Origin: an uncultured Collinsella sp. | GTDB lineage: Bacteria; Actinomycetota; Coriobacteriia; Coriobacteriales; Coriobacteriaceae | Length of the DNA: 43,402 nucleotides | Direction of reading: 5' to 3' | Assembly (NCBI GenBank): GCA_902489225.1 | Contig: CABTZA010000001.1 | Coordinates: forward strand, 1 to 43,402 | In this document: positions 7,400-15,636 of the stretch, one piece after another | Numbering within the stretch: position 1 is the first letter of the stretch | Layout of the letters: every line of letters begins with the position of its first letter | Notes under the pieces: generated by a model | What the model saw: only the letters and a program-made list of their open reading frames with translations | The model's database searches: none | Told to the model about the DNA's origin: nothing | Translations under genes and position numbers: made by a program

Positions 7400-8419
7400 A
7401 TGAGTAACGTTCGCGTTTGTGTAGACGTTGTGGGCGGAGACGAGAAACCTCAGGTTGTTCTCGATGGTATCGAGGCTGCGCTTGCCGCCGATCCCGATAT
7501 CGAGGTCTTGGCGGCTGGCCCGGCCGAAATCGTCAATCCCTTTGCAGCTTCCCATGCACGTGTTGAGGCCCTTGAGGCACCTGACGTTATCGCCATGGAT
7601 GACGATCCCATTCGCGCCGTGATGACCAAGCGTAAGTCGTCGATCGTGCTTTCTTGCCGCGCCATTAAGAAGGGCAACGCGGATGCGTTCTTCTCCGCCG
7701 GCTCGACCGGTGCCATGACCGCCGCTGCCACCGCCTACGTGACGCCGTTTAGGTATCAGGCCGAAGGCAAGAAGCAGCCGGTGCGCCCCTGTCTGACCAA
7801 TGCGCTGCCCAATCGCGCCGGCGGTCTGACGGTGCTGTGCGACATGGGTGCCAACCCCGATGTCGAGGTTGACGATATGGTGCGTTTTGCCCAGATGGGC
7901 AGCGCCTATGCCCGCGTCGTCCTGGGCATCGAGCATCCTCGCGTGGGCCTGCTTGCCAACGGCACCGAGGACGAGAAGGGTTCTAACTTTACCAAGGCCT
8001 GTTTCCCTGCTATGAAGGCCGCCGTTCCCGGCTTTGTTGGTAACTGCGAGGGCACCGACCTCACCTCAGGCAACTTCGATGTCGTCGTTGCCGATGGTAT
8101 GTCGGGCAATATTGCGCTCAAGGCCACCGAGGGCGCTGCCAAGTTTTTGCTGCAGGAGCTCAAGGGTGTCTTTATGTCTTCGCTCGGCACCAAGATTGCC
8201 GCGCTGCTCATCAAAAAGCAGATGCGCGAGATTAAAGCCAAACTTTCGGGCGACGCCAAGGGCGGCGCGATTCTTTTGGGCCTGCGCGGCGTGGTCCTGA
8301 TCGGCCATGGTGCCACCTCGGTCGAGGCTGTCAAAAACGGTACGCTCGCGGCGGCCGAAGCCGTGCGCGCCGGGCTGGTCGAGAATGTCGCCAACTCTAT
8401 GGACGGTATCGTTTTATAA
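7400..8419 (+). CDS. plsX: Phosphate acyltransferase PlsX
   Basis: The 339-residue protein opens with VRVCVDVVGGDEKPQVVLDG (the family usually has DAMGGD), and shows SAGSTGAMTAAA, the DMGAN motif and the C-terminal HGATSVEAVKNG. PlsX makes acyl-phosphate from acyl-ACP (or from FakA-derived acyl groups) for phosphatidic acid synthesis. ATG 7400 is preferred because AAGGAG (7387-7392) lies 7 nt upstream; the ATG at 7394 is only 1 nt from it. It sits in the widespread plsX-acpP-rnc cluster. Confidence 0.95.
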   Translation: MSNVRVCVDVVGGDEKPQVVLDGIEAALAADPDIEVLAAGPAEIVNPFAASHARVEALEAPDVIAMDDDPIRAVMTKRKSSIVLSCRAIKKGNADAFFSAGSTGAMTAAATAYVTPFRYQAEGKKQPVRPCLTNALPNRAGGLTVLCDMGANPDVEVDDMVRFAQMGSAYARVVLGIEHPRVGLLANGTEDEKGSNFTKACFPAMKAAVPGFVGNCEGTDLTSGNFDVVVADGMSGNIALKATEGAAKFLLQELKGVFMSSLGTKIAALLIKKQMREIKAKLSGDAKGGAILLGLRGVVLIGHGATSVEAVKNGTLAAAEAVRAGLVENVANSMDGIVL

Positions 8420-8466
8420 GAGCGAGTTAGAGCGCTGTTATGTGCTTCGCGGTGCACGTCGTGGGG

Positions 8467-8472
8467 TAGAAT
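8467..8472 (+). promoter_or_regulatory. Possible -10 box for acpP
   Basis: TAGAAT lies 15 bp upstream of the 20-bp palindrome at 8487. The -35 is poor. If used, the start site would fall just before the palindrome, making that palindrome part of the acpP leader. Confidence 0.3.
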
Positions 8473-8486
8473 CAGAACCGTGTCTT

Positions 8487-8514
8487 GGTACCGCCCGGGC
8501 GGTACCATTCTTTT
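8487..8514 (+). terminator. Perfect 20-bp palindrome with trailing T-rich tract between plsX and acpP
   Basis: GGTACCGCCC (8487-8496) is followed at once by its exact reverse complement GGGCGGTACC (8497-8506) and then ATTCTTTT. As RNA it gives an 8-bp stem with a CCGG loop and a short U tract, so it may terminate plsX transcription. As DNA it is a perfect dyad that could bind a dimeric repressor, for example a FapR-like lipid regulator. I cannot choose between the two from sequence. Confidence 0.6.
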
Positions 8515-8543
8515 GGTATTCATGCACTATGAGAGGAAGCGCT

Positions 8544-8786
8544 ATGGACCGCTCCGAAATCTTCGACAAGATCGCCGAGGTCGCTGCTGACGTTCTGGGC
8601 GTCGATGTTGCCGAAATTAGCGAGGAGACCACCTTTGACGACCTCGATGCCAACTCGCTCGAGCGCCTGCAGCTGGTTACGGCTATCGAGGACGAGTTCA
8701 ACCTCGAGATCGATGACGAGACCCTGCTCTCGCTCAACTCTGTCGCCGACGCCGTCGACGCTATCGAAGCTGCCAAGGAGGCTTAA
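8544..8786 (+). CDS. acpP: Acyl carrier protein
   Basis: The 80-residue acidic protein carries the phosphopantetheine attachment motif DANSLE with the target Ser at residue 38. The helix pattern (EIFDKIAEVAADVLG...VTAIEDEFNLEI) is typical of AcpP. Its Ser38 would receive the 4'-phosphopantetheine arm derived from CoA. AGAGGAAG precedes ATG 8544; the long upstream frame extension covers plsX in another frame and is not used. It lies 3 bp before rnc. Confidence 0.96.
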   Translation: MDRSEIFDKIAEVAADVLGVDVAEISEETTFDDLDANSLERLQLVTAIEDEFNLEIDDETLLSLNSVADAVDAIEAAKEA

Positions 8787-8789
8787 GTC

Positions 8790-9515
8790 TTGGCTTTATC
8801 CGACCGACTTACGCGCGCCCAGGAAATCCTGGGCCACGAGTTCAACAATAAGGTGCTGCTGCGCGCGGCGCTTACGCATCCCTCGGCAGTCGAGGGCCAG
8901 CCGGTTTCTGCCAGCTATGAGCGCCTTGAGTTCTTGGGCGATTCCATTTTGGGCGCTGTGGTCGCACGCTCCCTGTTTGAGTCCTATCCGGAGTTTGACG
9001 AGGGCAAGCTCACGCGCTTGAAGGTGTCGCTTGTCTCGGGCGCTACGCTGTCCGAGGTTTCTCACGAGCTGGGCATCGACGACATCATCATCTTTGGTGC
9101 CTCCGAGACCGGTACCGGTGCGCGCGGCCTGCATTCGGCCCTCGAGAACGTCTATGAGTCGCTCGTGGGCGCGCTGTACCTGGATGCCGGCTGGGACGTT
9201 GCGGCGGAGTTCATTCACCGTACGCTTAAGCCGCATTTGGCTTCCGAGCGTGCCGAGCATCCTGCGAACCCCAAGTCGTTTTTGCAGGAGTGCGTGCAAG
9301 CCGACGGTCACGAACCTCCGGCGTACAAGCTCGTTGGCTCCGAGGGCCCGGCGCATGCGCCCACCTTTACCGCTGTGGTTTTGATCGATGGTATTCGCCA
9401 GGGTCGCGGCTCCGGCTCCTCAAAGAAGGAAGCCGAGGGAGCTGCCGCGCTCGAAGCGCTCGACCGCATGGGTTACACCACCAACGGCGTGATTCTGAAC
9501 AAGAAGCACGTGTAA
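8790..9515 (+). CDS. rnc: Ribonuclease III
   Basis: The 241-residue protein has the RNase III signature ERLEFLGDS at 44-52, a second acidic metal-binding segment (ENVYESLVGALYLD, about 117-130) and a C-terminal double-stranded RNA-binding domain (about 160-230, ending with SGSSKKEAEGAAALEAL). It processes rRNA precursors and double-stranded RNA. The start is TTG at 8790, supported by AAGGAGG at 8775-8781 and the absence of a nearer ATG before the conserved N-terminal region. It directly precedes smc, as in many Gram-positive genomes. Confidence 0.96.
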   Translation: MALSDRLTRAQEILGHEFNNKVLLRAALTHPSAVEGQPVSASYERLEFLGDSILGAVVARSLFESYPEFDEGKLTRLKVSLVSGATLSEVSHELGIDDIIIFGASETGTGARGLHSALENVYESLVGALYLDAGWDVAAEFIHRTLKPHLASERAEHPANPKSFLQECVQADGHEPPAYKLVGSEGPAHAPTFTAVVLIDGIRQGRGSGSSKKEAEGAAALEALDRMGYTTNGVILNKKHV

Positions 9516-9525
9516 GCGAGGAACC

Positions 9526-12500
9526 GTGTATCTCAAGTCCCTCACGCTCAAAGGGTTCAAGTCGTTTGCCGACCGCGCCCATATGACGTTTGAGCCGGGC
9601 CTGACCGTCATCGTCGGTCCAAACGGCTCGGGAAAATCGAACATCTCTGACTCGATTCTGTGGGTCCTGGGCGAGCAGAGCGCCAAGCAGCTGCGCGGCC
9701 AGGCCATGGAGGATGTCATCTTCTCGGGCTCGTCGGCGCGCAAGCCGGTGGGTGTCGCCGAGGTCACGCTGGTGCTCGATAACTCGGACCATATGTTGCC
9801 CGTCGACTTTGACGAGGTCGCCATCACCCGTCGCATGTATCGCTCGGGCGAAAGCGAGTACCTCATCAACTCGAGTCCGTGCCGCCTGATGGACATTCAG
9901 GACATCCTGCACGATTCGGGCCTGGGCAAGGATACGCATTCCATCATCAGCCAGGGCAAGCTCGACGCCATTTTGCAGAGCCGCCCCGAGGAGCGTCGCG
10001 CCCTCATCGAGGAGGCCGCCGGCATTTCCAAGCACAAGCGCCGCAAGGAGCGTGCGCTCAAAAAGATTAAGTCGATGGACGAGCACCTGACGCGTGCCCG
10101 CGACATCAATAAGGAAATCGCCCGTCAGCTGCGACCGCTGGAGCGTCAGGTCGATCGCGCGCGCAAGTACAAAGAGCTGTCCTCGCGCGCGAACGAGCTT
10201 ACGCAGATGCTGGCTGTCGATGAGCTTCGTTCGCTGCAGTCGCAGTGGAACGACCTGGAGAGCCGCTCCAAGGAAGGTGCTGCCGAGCTGGAGCTTGCGC
10301 AGTACCGCATGAGCGAAAAGGAGCGCGAGCTCGAGAAGCTCCAGGTTATGCTTGAGGAAAAGGGCCTGTTTGTGGGCGACCTGGGCGAGCAACGCCGTCA
10401 TATGCAAGATGTGGTCGGCCGCATTAACTCCGACATGCGCCTGCTCGAGGAAAAGGGCCACAACATGGTGTCGCGCCTGTCTGACATGCGCGGTCAGATT
10501 TCGAGCTCCGAGCATCAGCGTCGTCGCGTGGTCGAGGAGCTCGAGGACGCGCGTGCGCAGCTTGAGGAAGTGACCGGTGCGCATATGCAGGCCCAGGAGG
10601 ACGTTGACGCCGCTGGTCCTGCCGCCGCTGAGCTCCACGAGCGGCGCGTGGCGCTCGACAATCAGATTTCGCAGCTTACGCGTGAGCAGCGCGATGTGCA
10701 GCGTGTGGCTGATAACGCCGCGCTTGAGCTCGCCAAGGTGAAGGATTCCTTGAGCAATGCCGAGGTCGAGGACAACATGTATGCCTCGCGCCTGGAGCAG
10801 ATTGACGAGCAGCTCGAGGAGGTCACGGCCTCGCTCGAGAGCCGTCGCAACCGCGCCGAGGAGCTTGAGGGCGCTCTTGAGGAAGCGCGCCAGGCTCAGG
10901 TTGATGCGCGTGAGGCCACCGAGACGGCACGCGCGGCCCTGAAGGACCTGCGTGCCCGCGAGAGCGAGGCACGCAACAAGTTATCCGAGGTGCGCTCGGA
11001 GCTTGCCAGCCAAAAGAAACTCGATGCCCGCATGGCCGACAGCTCGCCGCTCGTGAGCCGTCTGATGGGTGCGCTGGGCGATGATGTCTCGGGTCGTTTG
11101 GGCGACGTGCTCGAGGCTCCTCGTGAGCTCGAAGGCCTGGTCGAGCAGCTGCTTGCCGGCGATATCGATGCTCTTTTGTTTGATGACGCCGCCACGCTTG
11201 AGCGTGCCGGTCGTGCGGCTCTGGACCAAAATAAGGCCTCGGGCGAGGCACTGCTGGTGGCGCGCGGCGTGAGCGGCTCTACCGCCGCTGTGGGCGCCTC
11301 CGGTACCCGTCTGGTTGATCGTCTGTCCGTGCGCGCAGGCTACGGACCCGTCGTCGAGGCGCTGCTCGGCGGCTATTACGTCGTGGACGATCTTTCTGCC
11401 GCGCTTTCGGCGCCGGTCGTTGACGGCGTGACTTACGTGACCCCCGATGGCGCCCGCGTCGCCTGCGGCGGCCTGGTGCGTGTGGGCCTCGATGCCGGCG
11501 AGGCGTCGGGTGCTCTGGAGCGTAAGCGTCGCATTCGCGAGCTGGAGGGGCTTGAGCCCGATTTGGCCGCTGTGTTTGAGCATGTGTCGGATCGGGTCGT
11601 CGAGGCCAACGCGGCCGTTGAGGAAGCGCGTGCCGCTGAGGACGATGCCGCCGGCGAGATCGCCCGTCTTGAGGGCGAGCGCCGCTCGCTGCTCTCCGAG
11701 ATCGGCCGCTTGGAGCAAAGCGCCAACAATGCCGAGGTCGAGCGCGTGCGCATCTCCAAGCGTCGCGAGCAGGCCTCCGAAGCCGTTCGCGCTGCGCGCC
11801 CGCGGGTTGATGAGCTCACCCGTTCGCGTGACGAGGCCCGCGCGCAGGCAAGCGATCTGAGCTTGCAGATTGCCGAGGCCAACGACGAACTCGACCGCGT
11901 TCGCCGTGACGATTCCGAGGCCGCCGGCAAGCTCGCCGACGCCAAGGTTCGCCTAGCCCAGACGAGCGAGCGCCTGCGTTCGCTGAAGGGTCGCGTGCCC
12001 GACCTGGAGCATCGTCTTGAGGGCATCGACCGTCGTATCCGCGGAACACGCCAGGCCTCGCGCTCACTCGAGCTGCTGCGTCTGCGCGTCGACCCCATGC
12101 ACGAGCGCTATTCGGCCCTGCTGGAGCGCGCATCGGATTGGGCAGCGCGCTTGCGTGACCAGGCCTCTCTGGAGGAGGCGGACTCCGCTTCGCTCAAGAA
12201 GACCATCGAGGATGCCAAGGCGGAGGTTGCCCGCGCTAAGGAGCGGGTCGATACCGCCTCCGCCACGCAAAACGAGTTCAAGGTCGCGCGTGGTAAGCTC
12301 GAGGTGCAGGTAGAGGCCGCCATTAAGGCCATTACCGCCGATGGCACCACGGTGCTCGAGGAAGCGCTCATGCTTCCGGCTCCCACCGACCGCGACGCCG
12401 CCGAGCGCGAGCTCAACCAGCTTGTGCGCCAGATCAACAACCTTGGTCCCGTTAACCAAGTTGCCATGGAGGAGTACGAGCAGCTCAAGCGCCGCGCCGA

Positions 12501-13062
12501 CTACATCGAGGAGCAGCTGGCCGATCTGGAGAGCGCGCGCAAGGCGCTCACCAAGATCACGGTGGCCATCGACCGCAAGATGCGCAAGGCGTTCCTGGTG
12601 ACGTTTGAGAAGGTCGACGCGAACTTCCGCGAGATCTTCGCTATGCTCTTCCCGGGCGGCCAGGCTCATCTGGAGATGACCGATCCCGAGCATCCTGCCG
12701 AGACGGGTATCGAGGTCGTGGCGCAGCCGCGCGGCAAGCGCATCACCAAGATGATGCTCATGTCGGGCGGCGAGAAGAGTCTGACGGCGCTCGCCCTGCT
12801 CTTTGCCGTGTATCGCACGCGCACGGTGCCGTTCTATGTGCTGGACGAGGTCGAGGCGGCGCTCGATGACGCCAACCTGTCCAAGCTCATCGGCGCGCTC
12901 GATGTGTTGCGTTCCGATACGCAGCTCTTGGTTATCTCGCATCAGCGCCGTACTATGGAGGACGCTGACGTCCTCTATGGCGTCTCGATGCAAGCCGACG
13001 GCGTCAGTCGCGTCGTCTCGCAAAAACTCGATCGCGAAACCGGAAAGGTCGTGAATGCATAA
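9526..13062 (+). CDS. smc: Chromosome segregation protein SMC
   Basis: The 1178-residue protein matches the family length. Walker A GPNGSGKS is at 31-38. A long coiled coil (about 165-500) leads to the hinge (about 505-660, VSRLMGALGDDVSGRLGDVL onward) and a returning coil (about 670-1000). The ABC signature MSGGEKSL (Ser1080) and Walker B FYVLDEVEAAL (Asp1107, Glu1108) follow. It condenses and segregates the chromosome as a dimer with ScpA/ScpB, which are not in the window. GTG 9526 follows GAGGA and lies 10 bp after rnc. The stop TAA overlaps the ftsY ATG by one base. Confidence 0.97.
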   Translation: MYLKSLTLKGFKSFADRAHMTFEPGLTVIVGPNGSGKSNISDSILWVLGEQSAKQLRGQAMEDVIFSGSSARKPVGVAEVTLVLDNSDHMLPVDFDEVAITRRMYRSGESEYLINSSPCRLMDIQDILHDSGLGKDTHSIISQGKLDAILQSRPEERRALIEEAAGISKHKRRKERALKKIKSMDEHLTRARDINKEIARQLRPLERQVDRARKYKELSSRANELTQMLAVDELRSLQSQWNDLESRSKEGAAELELAQYRMSEKERELEKLQVMLEEKGLFVGDLGEQRRHMQDVVGRINSDMRLLEEKGHNMVSRLSDMRGQISSSEHQRRRVVEELEDARAQLEEVTGAHMQAQEDVDAAGPAAAELHERRVALDNQISQLTREQRDVQRVADNAALELAKVKDSLSNAEVEDNMYASRLEQIDEQLEEVTASLESRRNRAEELEGALEEARQAQVDAREATETARAALKDLRARESEARNKLSEVRSELASQKKLDARMADSSPLVSRLMGALGDDVSGRLGDVLEAPRELEGLVEQLLAGDIDALLFDDAATLERAGRAALDQNKASGEALLVARGVSGSTAAVGASGTRLVDRLSVRAGYGPVVEALLGGYYVVDDLSAALSAPVVDGVTYVTPDGARVACGGLVRVGLDAGEASGALERKRRIRELEGLEPDLAAVFEHVSDRVVEANAAVEEARAAEDDAAGEIARLEGERRSLLSEIGRLEQSANNAEVERVRISKRREQASEAVRAARPRVDELTRSRDEARAQASDLSLQIAEANDELDRVRRDDSEAAGKLADAKVRLAQTSERLRSLKGRVPDLEHRLEGIDRRIRGTRQASRSLELLRLRVDPMHERYSALLERASDWAARLRDQASLEEADSASLKKTIEDAKAEVARAKERVDTASATQNEFKVARGKLEVQVEAAIKAITADGTTVLEEALMLPAPTDRDAAERELNQLVRQINNLGPVNQVAMEEYEQLKRRADYIEEQLADLESARKALTKITVAIDRKMRKAFLVTFEKVDANFREIFAMLFPGGQAHLEMTDPEHPAETGIEVVAQPRGKRITKMMLMSGGEKSLTALALLFAVYRTRTVPFYVLDEVEAALDDANLSKLIGALDVLRSDTQLLVISHQRRTMEDADVLYGVSMQADGVSRVVSQKLDRETGKVVNA

Positions 13063-13979
13063 TGGGATTCTTCGATGCTCTCTCGCGCGGACTTGAGCGC
13101 AGCCGCGAGGCCCTCAACGAGGTCTTCTACTTTGGCGGCGAGGTCGACGAGGATTTTTGGGAGGACCTGGAGGACACCCTCGTCATGGGTGACATGGGCG
13201 CCGAGGTCGCTATCAAGGTCTCCGATGACCTGCGCGATGCCGCGGCCAAGAAGAACCTCAAGACCGCTCCGCAGCTTCGCCGTGCCCTGGCCGAGCAGCT
13301 TGAGCAGCACTTTGTGCCCATCGAGCGAGATCCGTTTTCCGATACGCCGAGCTGCGTGCTGTTTGTGGGCATTAACGGTGCCGGCAAGACCACGACGGTC
13401 GGTAAGATCGCGAGCGCCATGGCTGCCCGCGGCAAGAACGTGGTGATCGGTTCGGCCGACACCTTCCGCGCCGCCGCCATCGAGCAGCTCGATGTGTGGG
13501 GGCAGCGTGCCGGCGTACCGGTTATCAAGCGTGACCGCGGCTCCGATCCGGCGAGCGTGTGCTATGACGTGCTCGACGAGGCCGATAAGCGCGGCAGTGA
13601 CCTGGTGCTCATCGATACCGCCGGCCGTCTGCACACGAGCCCTGAGCTCATGCGCGAGCTCGCCAAGGTGGTCAATGTGACCCGTAAGCGCGCCGCCAAT
13701 ATGGCCGCCGGTCCCATGCCGGTTTCGGTCGTGCTTGTGATTGACGCCGCGACGGGCCAAAACGGTCTGAACCAGGCGCTCGAGTTTAACGAGGCGCTGG
13801 GCCTGGACGGTATTATCATGACTAAGCTCGACGGCACGGCTAAGGGCGGTATCGCCATGGCCGTGGCCGAGAAACTCAAGCTCCCGATCCTGCGCGTGGG
13901 CGTGGGCGAGCAGGTCGATGACCTGCAGGAGTTCAATGCCAAAGATTTCTGCCGCGCCCTGGTGGGCGAGTCCAATTAA
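13062..13979 (+). CDS. ftsY: Signal recognition particle receptor FtsY
   Basis: The 305-residue protein consists almost only of the NG GTPase domain: helical N part (1-90), P-loop GINGAGKT (103-110), DTAGR beginning at Asp185 and TKLDGTAKGG near 246. The acidic N-terminal A domain of the E. coli protein is missing, as is usual in Gram-positives. It docks SRP-ribosome complexes at the membrane. It is coupled to smc (TAATG) and followed 10 bp later by ffh, so receptor and SRP GTPase are co-expressed. Confidence 0.96.
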   Translation: MGFFDALSRGLERSREALNEVFYFGGEVDEDFWEDLEDTLVMGDMGAEVAIKVSDDLRDAAAKKNLKTAPQLRRALAEQLEQHFVPIERDPFSDTPSCVLFVGINGAGKTTTVGKIASAMAARGKNVVIGSADTFRAAAIEQLDVWGQRAGVPVIKRDRGSDPASVCYDVLDEADKRGSDLVLIDTAGRLHTSPELMRELAKVVNVTRKRAANMAAGPMPVSVVLVIDAATGQNGLNQALEFNEALGLDGIIMTKLDGTAKGGIAMAVAEKLKLPILRVGVGEQVDDLQEFNAKDFCRALVGESN

Positions 13980-13989
13980 GGAGTGACTA

Positions 13990-15465
13990 GTGTTTGATTC
14001 CCTGAGCGATCGCCTCAACGACACATTTGACCGCCTGCGCGGCAAGGGTAAGCTGACCGAGGCCGATATCACCTCTGCCATGCGCGACATTCGCATGGCG
14101 TTGCTCGAGGCCGACGTCAACTTTAAGGTCGTCAAGGAGTTTGTCGCCAAGACCAAGGAGCGCTGCATGACCGCCGAGGTCATGGAGTCGCTGTCACCGG
14201 CGCAAAACGTCGTCAAGATCGTGCTCGACGAGCTCACCGAGATGCTCGGTTCCACCGAGAGCAAGCTCGTCTTTAGCAACCGCATCCCCAATGTCATCAT
14301 GCTCGTGGGCCTGCAGGGCTCCGGTAAGACTACGGCAGCCGTAAAGCTGGCTTATCTGCTCAAGAAGCAGGGTCGCTCACCGCTACTCGCCGCGTGCGAC
14401 GTCTATCGTCCTGCCGCTGCCGACCAGCTGGCCACGCTTGGCGGAGAGATCGGCGTGCCGGTCTTCCGCGGTGACGGCGAGCACCCGGTCGATATCGCCA
14501 AGGGCGCCATCCAGGAGGCCGTCGACCACCTGCGCGACGTGGTCATCGTCGATACCGCCGGTCGTCTGCAGATCGACGAGCAGATGATGCAGGAGGCCGT
14601 GGACATCAAGAAGGCCGTCAAGCCCGATCAGGTGCTGATGGTCGTCGATGCCATGACCGGCCAGGATATTGTCAACGTCGTCTCGACCTTCGCCGAGCGC
14701 ACCGACTTTGACGGCGTGATCATCTCCAAGCTCGACGGCGATGCCCGTGGCGGCGGCGCGCTTTCCGTGCGCCAGGTGACCGGCAAGCCCATCAAGTTCG
14801 TGAGCATGGGCGAGAAGCCCGATTCGCTGGAGCCGTTCTATCCCGATCGTATGGCCAAGCGCATTCTTGGCATGGGCGACGTTGTCGGCATTATCGAGAA
14901 GGCCCAGGAGGCGGCCGACGCCGAGCAGCTCGAGGCTGCCGAGCGAATGCTGCGCGAGGGCTTCACCATGAACGACATGCTCGACCAGATGAAGGCCGTC
15001 AAGAAGATGGGCGGCATGAAGGGCATCCTGGGCATGCTCCCCGGCGGCCAGCGTGCGCTCAACCAGATGGGTGGCAACCTGGACGAGGGCATCTTCGATA
15101 AGAACGAGGCCATTATCATGTCGATGACCAAGGAGGAGCGTCTGCGTCCCTCCATCATTAATGGCCAGCGCCGTGCCCGCATTGCCAAGGGCGCCGGCGT
15201 GACCCCCACCGAGGTCAATAGCCTTATGAAGCAGTGGGGCGAGATGAACAAGATGATGGGCCGCATGCGCACGATGGCCAATCAGGCACAGGCCGGCGGC
15301 AAGAAGGGCAAAAAGGGTAAGAAGGGCAAAAAGATGCGCATGCCCAATATTCCCGGCCTAGATGCCATGGGTCTGGGCGGTATGGGTGGCCTGGGAACGG
15401 GCGGCCCCAAGTCCGATATGGACCTGCTGCGCCAGATGGAAGCGCAGATGCGCAACAAGAAGTAA
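13990..15465 (+). CDS. ffh: Signal recognition particle protein Ffh (SRP54)
   Basis: The 491-residue protein has an N domain, a G domain with P-loop GLQGSGKT (107-114), DTAGRL near 188 and SKLDGDARGGGAL near 246, and a Met-rich M domain (about 300-435) for signal peptide and SRP RNA binding. A Lys/Gly repeat tail (KKGKKGKKGKK) precedes a Gly/Met-rich C-terminus. It binds signal sequences emerging from ribosomes and delivers them to FtsY. GTG 13990 has AAGGAG upstream. No 4.5S RNA gene is visible in the window. Confidence 0.97.
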   Translation: MFDSLSDRLNDTFDRLRGKGKLTEADITSAMRDIRMALLEADVNFKVVKEFVAKTKERCMTAEVMESLSPAQNVVKIVLDELTEMLGSTESKLVFSNRIPNVIMLVGLQGSGKTTAAVKLAYLLKKQGRSPLLAACDVYRPAAADQLATLGGEIGVPVFRGDGEHPVDIAKGAIQEAVDHLRDVVIVDTAGRLQIDEQMMQEAVDIKKAVKPDQVLMVVDAMTGQDIVNVVSTFAERTDFDGVIISKLDGDARGGGALSVRQVTGKPIKFVSMGEKPDSLEPFYPDRMAKRILGMGDVVGIIEKAQEAADAEQLEAAERMLREGFTMNDMLDQMKAVKKMGGMKGILGMLPGGQRALNQMGGNLDEGIFDKNEAIIMSMTKEERLRPSIINGQRRARIAKGAGVTPTEVNSLMKQWGEMNKMMGRMRTMANQAQAGGKKGKKGKKGKKMRMPNIPGLDAMGLGGMGGLGTGGPKSDMDLLRQMEAQMRNKK

Positions 15466-15489
15466 CGACTAGTTGAGTCGTGTATGACG

Positions 15490-15521
15490 AAGGCCGCCTG
15501 GATGGTATTCCAGGCGGCCTT
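15490..15521 (+). terminator. Strong hairpin downstream of ffh
   Basis: AAGGCCGCCTGGA (15490-15502) and TCCAGGCGGCCTT (15509-15521) form a perfect 13-bp stem with a 6-nt loop. No continuous T tract follows. The GTTTGTT-containing tandem repeat that starts at the last base of the stem supplies only short T runs. It sits between convergent genes and probably ends the ffh transcript, possibly also the reverse one. Confidence 0.65.
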
Positions 15522-15597
15522 CGCCGTTTGTTCGCCGTTTGTTCGCCGTTTGTTCGCCGTTTGTTCGCCGTTTGTTCGCTGGTTGTTCGCTGGTTGT
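15521..15597. repeat. 11-bp tandem repeat, seven copies
   Basis: Five perfect copies of TCGCCGTTTGT (15521-15575) are followed by two copies of the variant TCGCTGGTTGT (15576-15597). The array starts at the last base of the ffh hairpin and ends 40 bp before the stop of the convergent DUF134-NifX gene. No real gene covers it. The unit is close to one DNA helical turn. It has the form of a variable-number repeat. Confidence 0.95.
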
Positions 15598-15636
15598 CGC
15601 ACGCGTGGAAGCGCGTTCTCGACGAGGTGCTTGCCG

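Noticed and set aside
15521..15597. Tandem repeat as a CRISPR array
   Set aside because: The units are 11 bp and directly adjacent, with no spacers and no cas genes.
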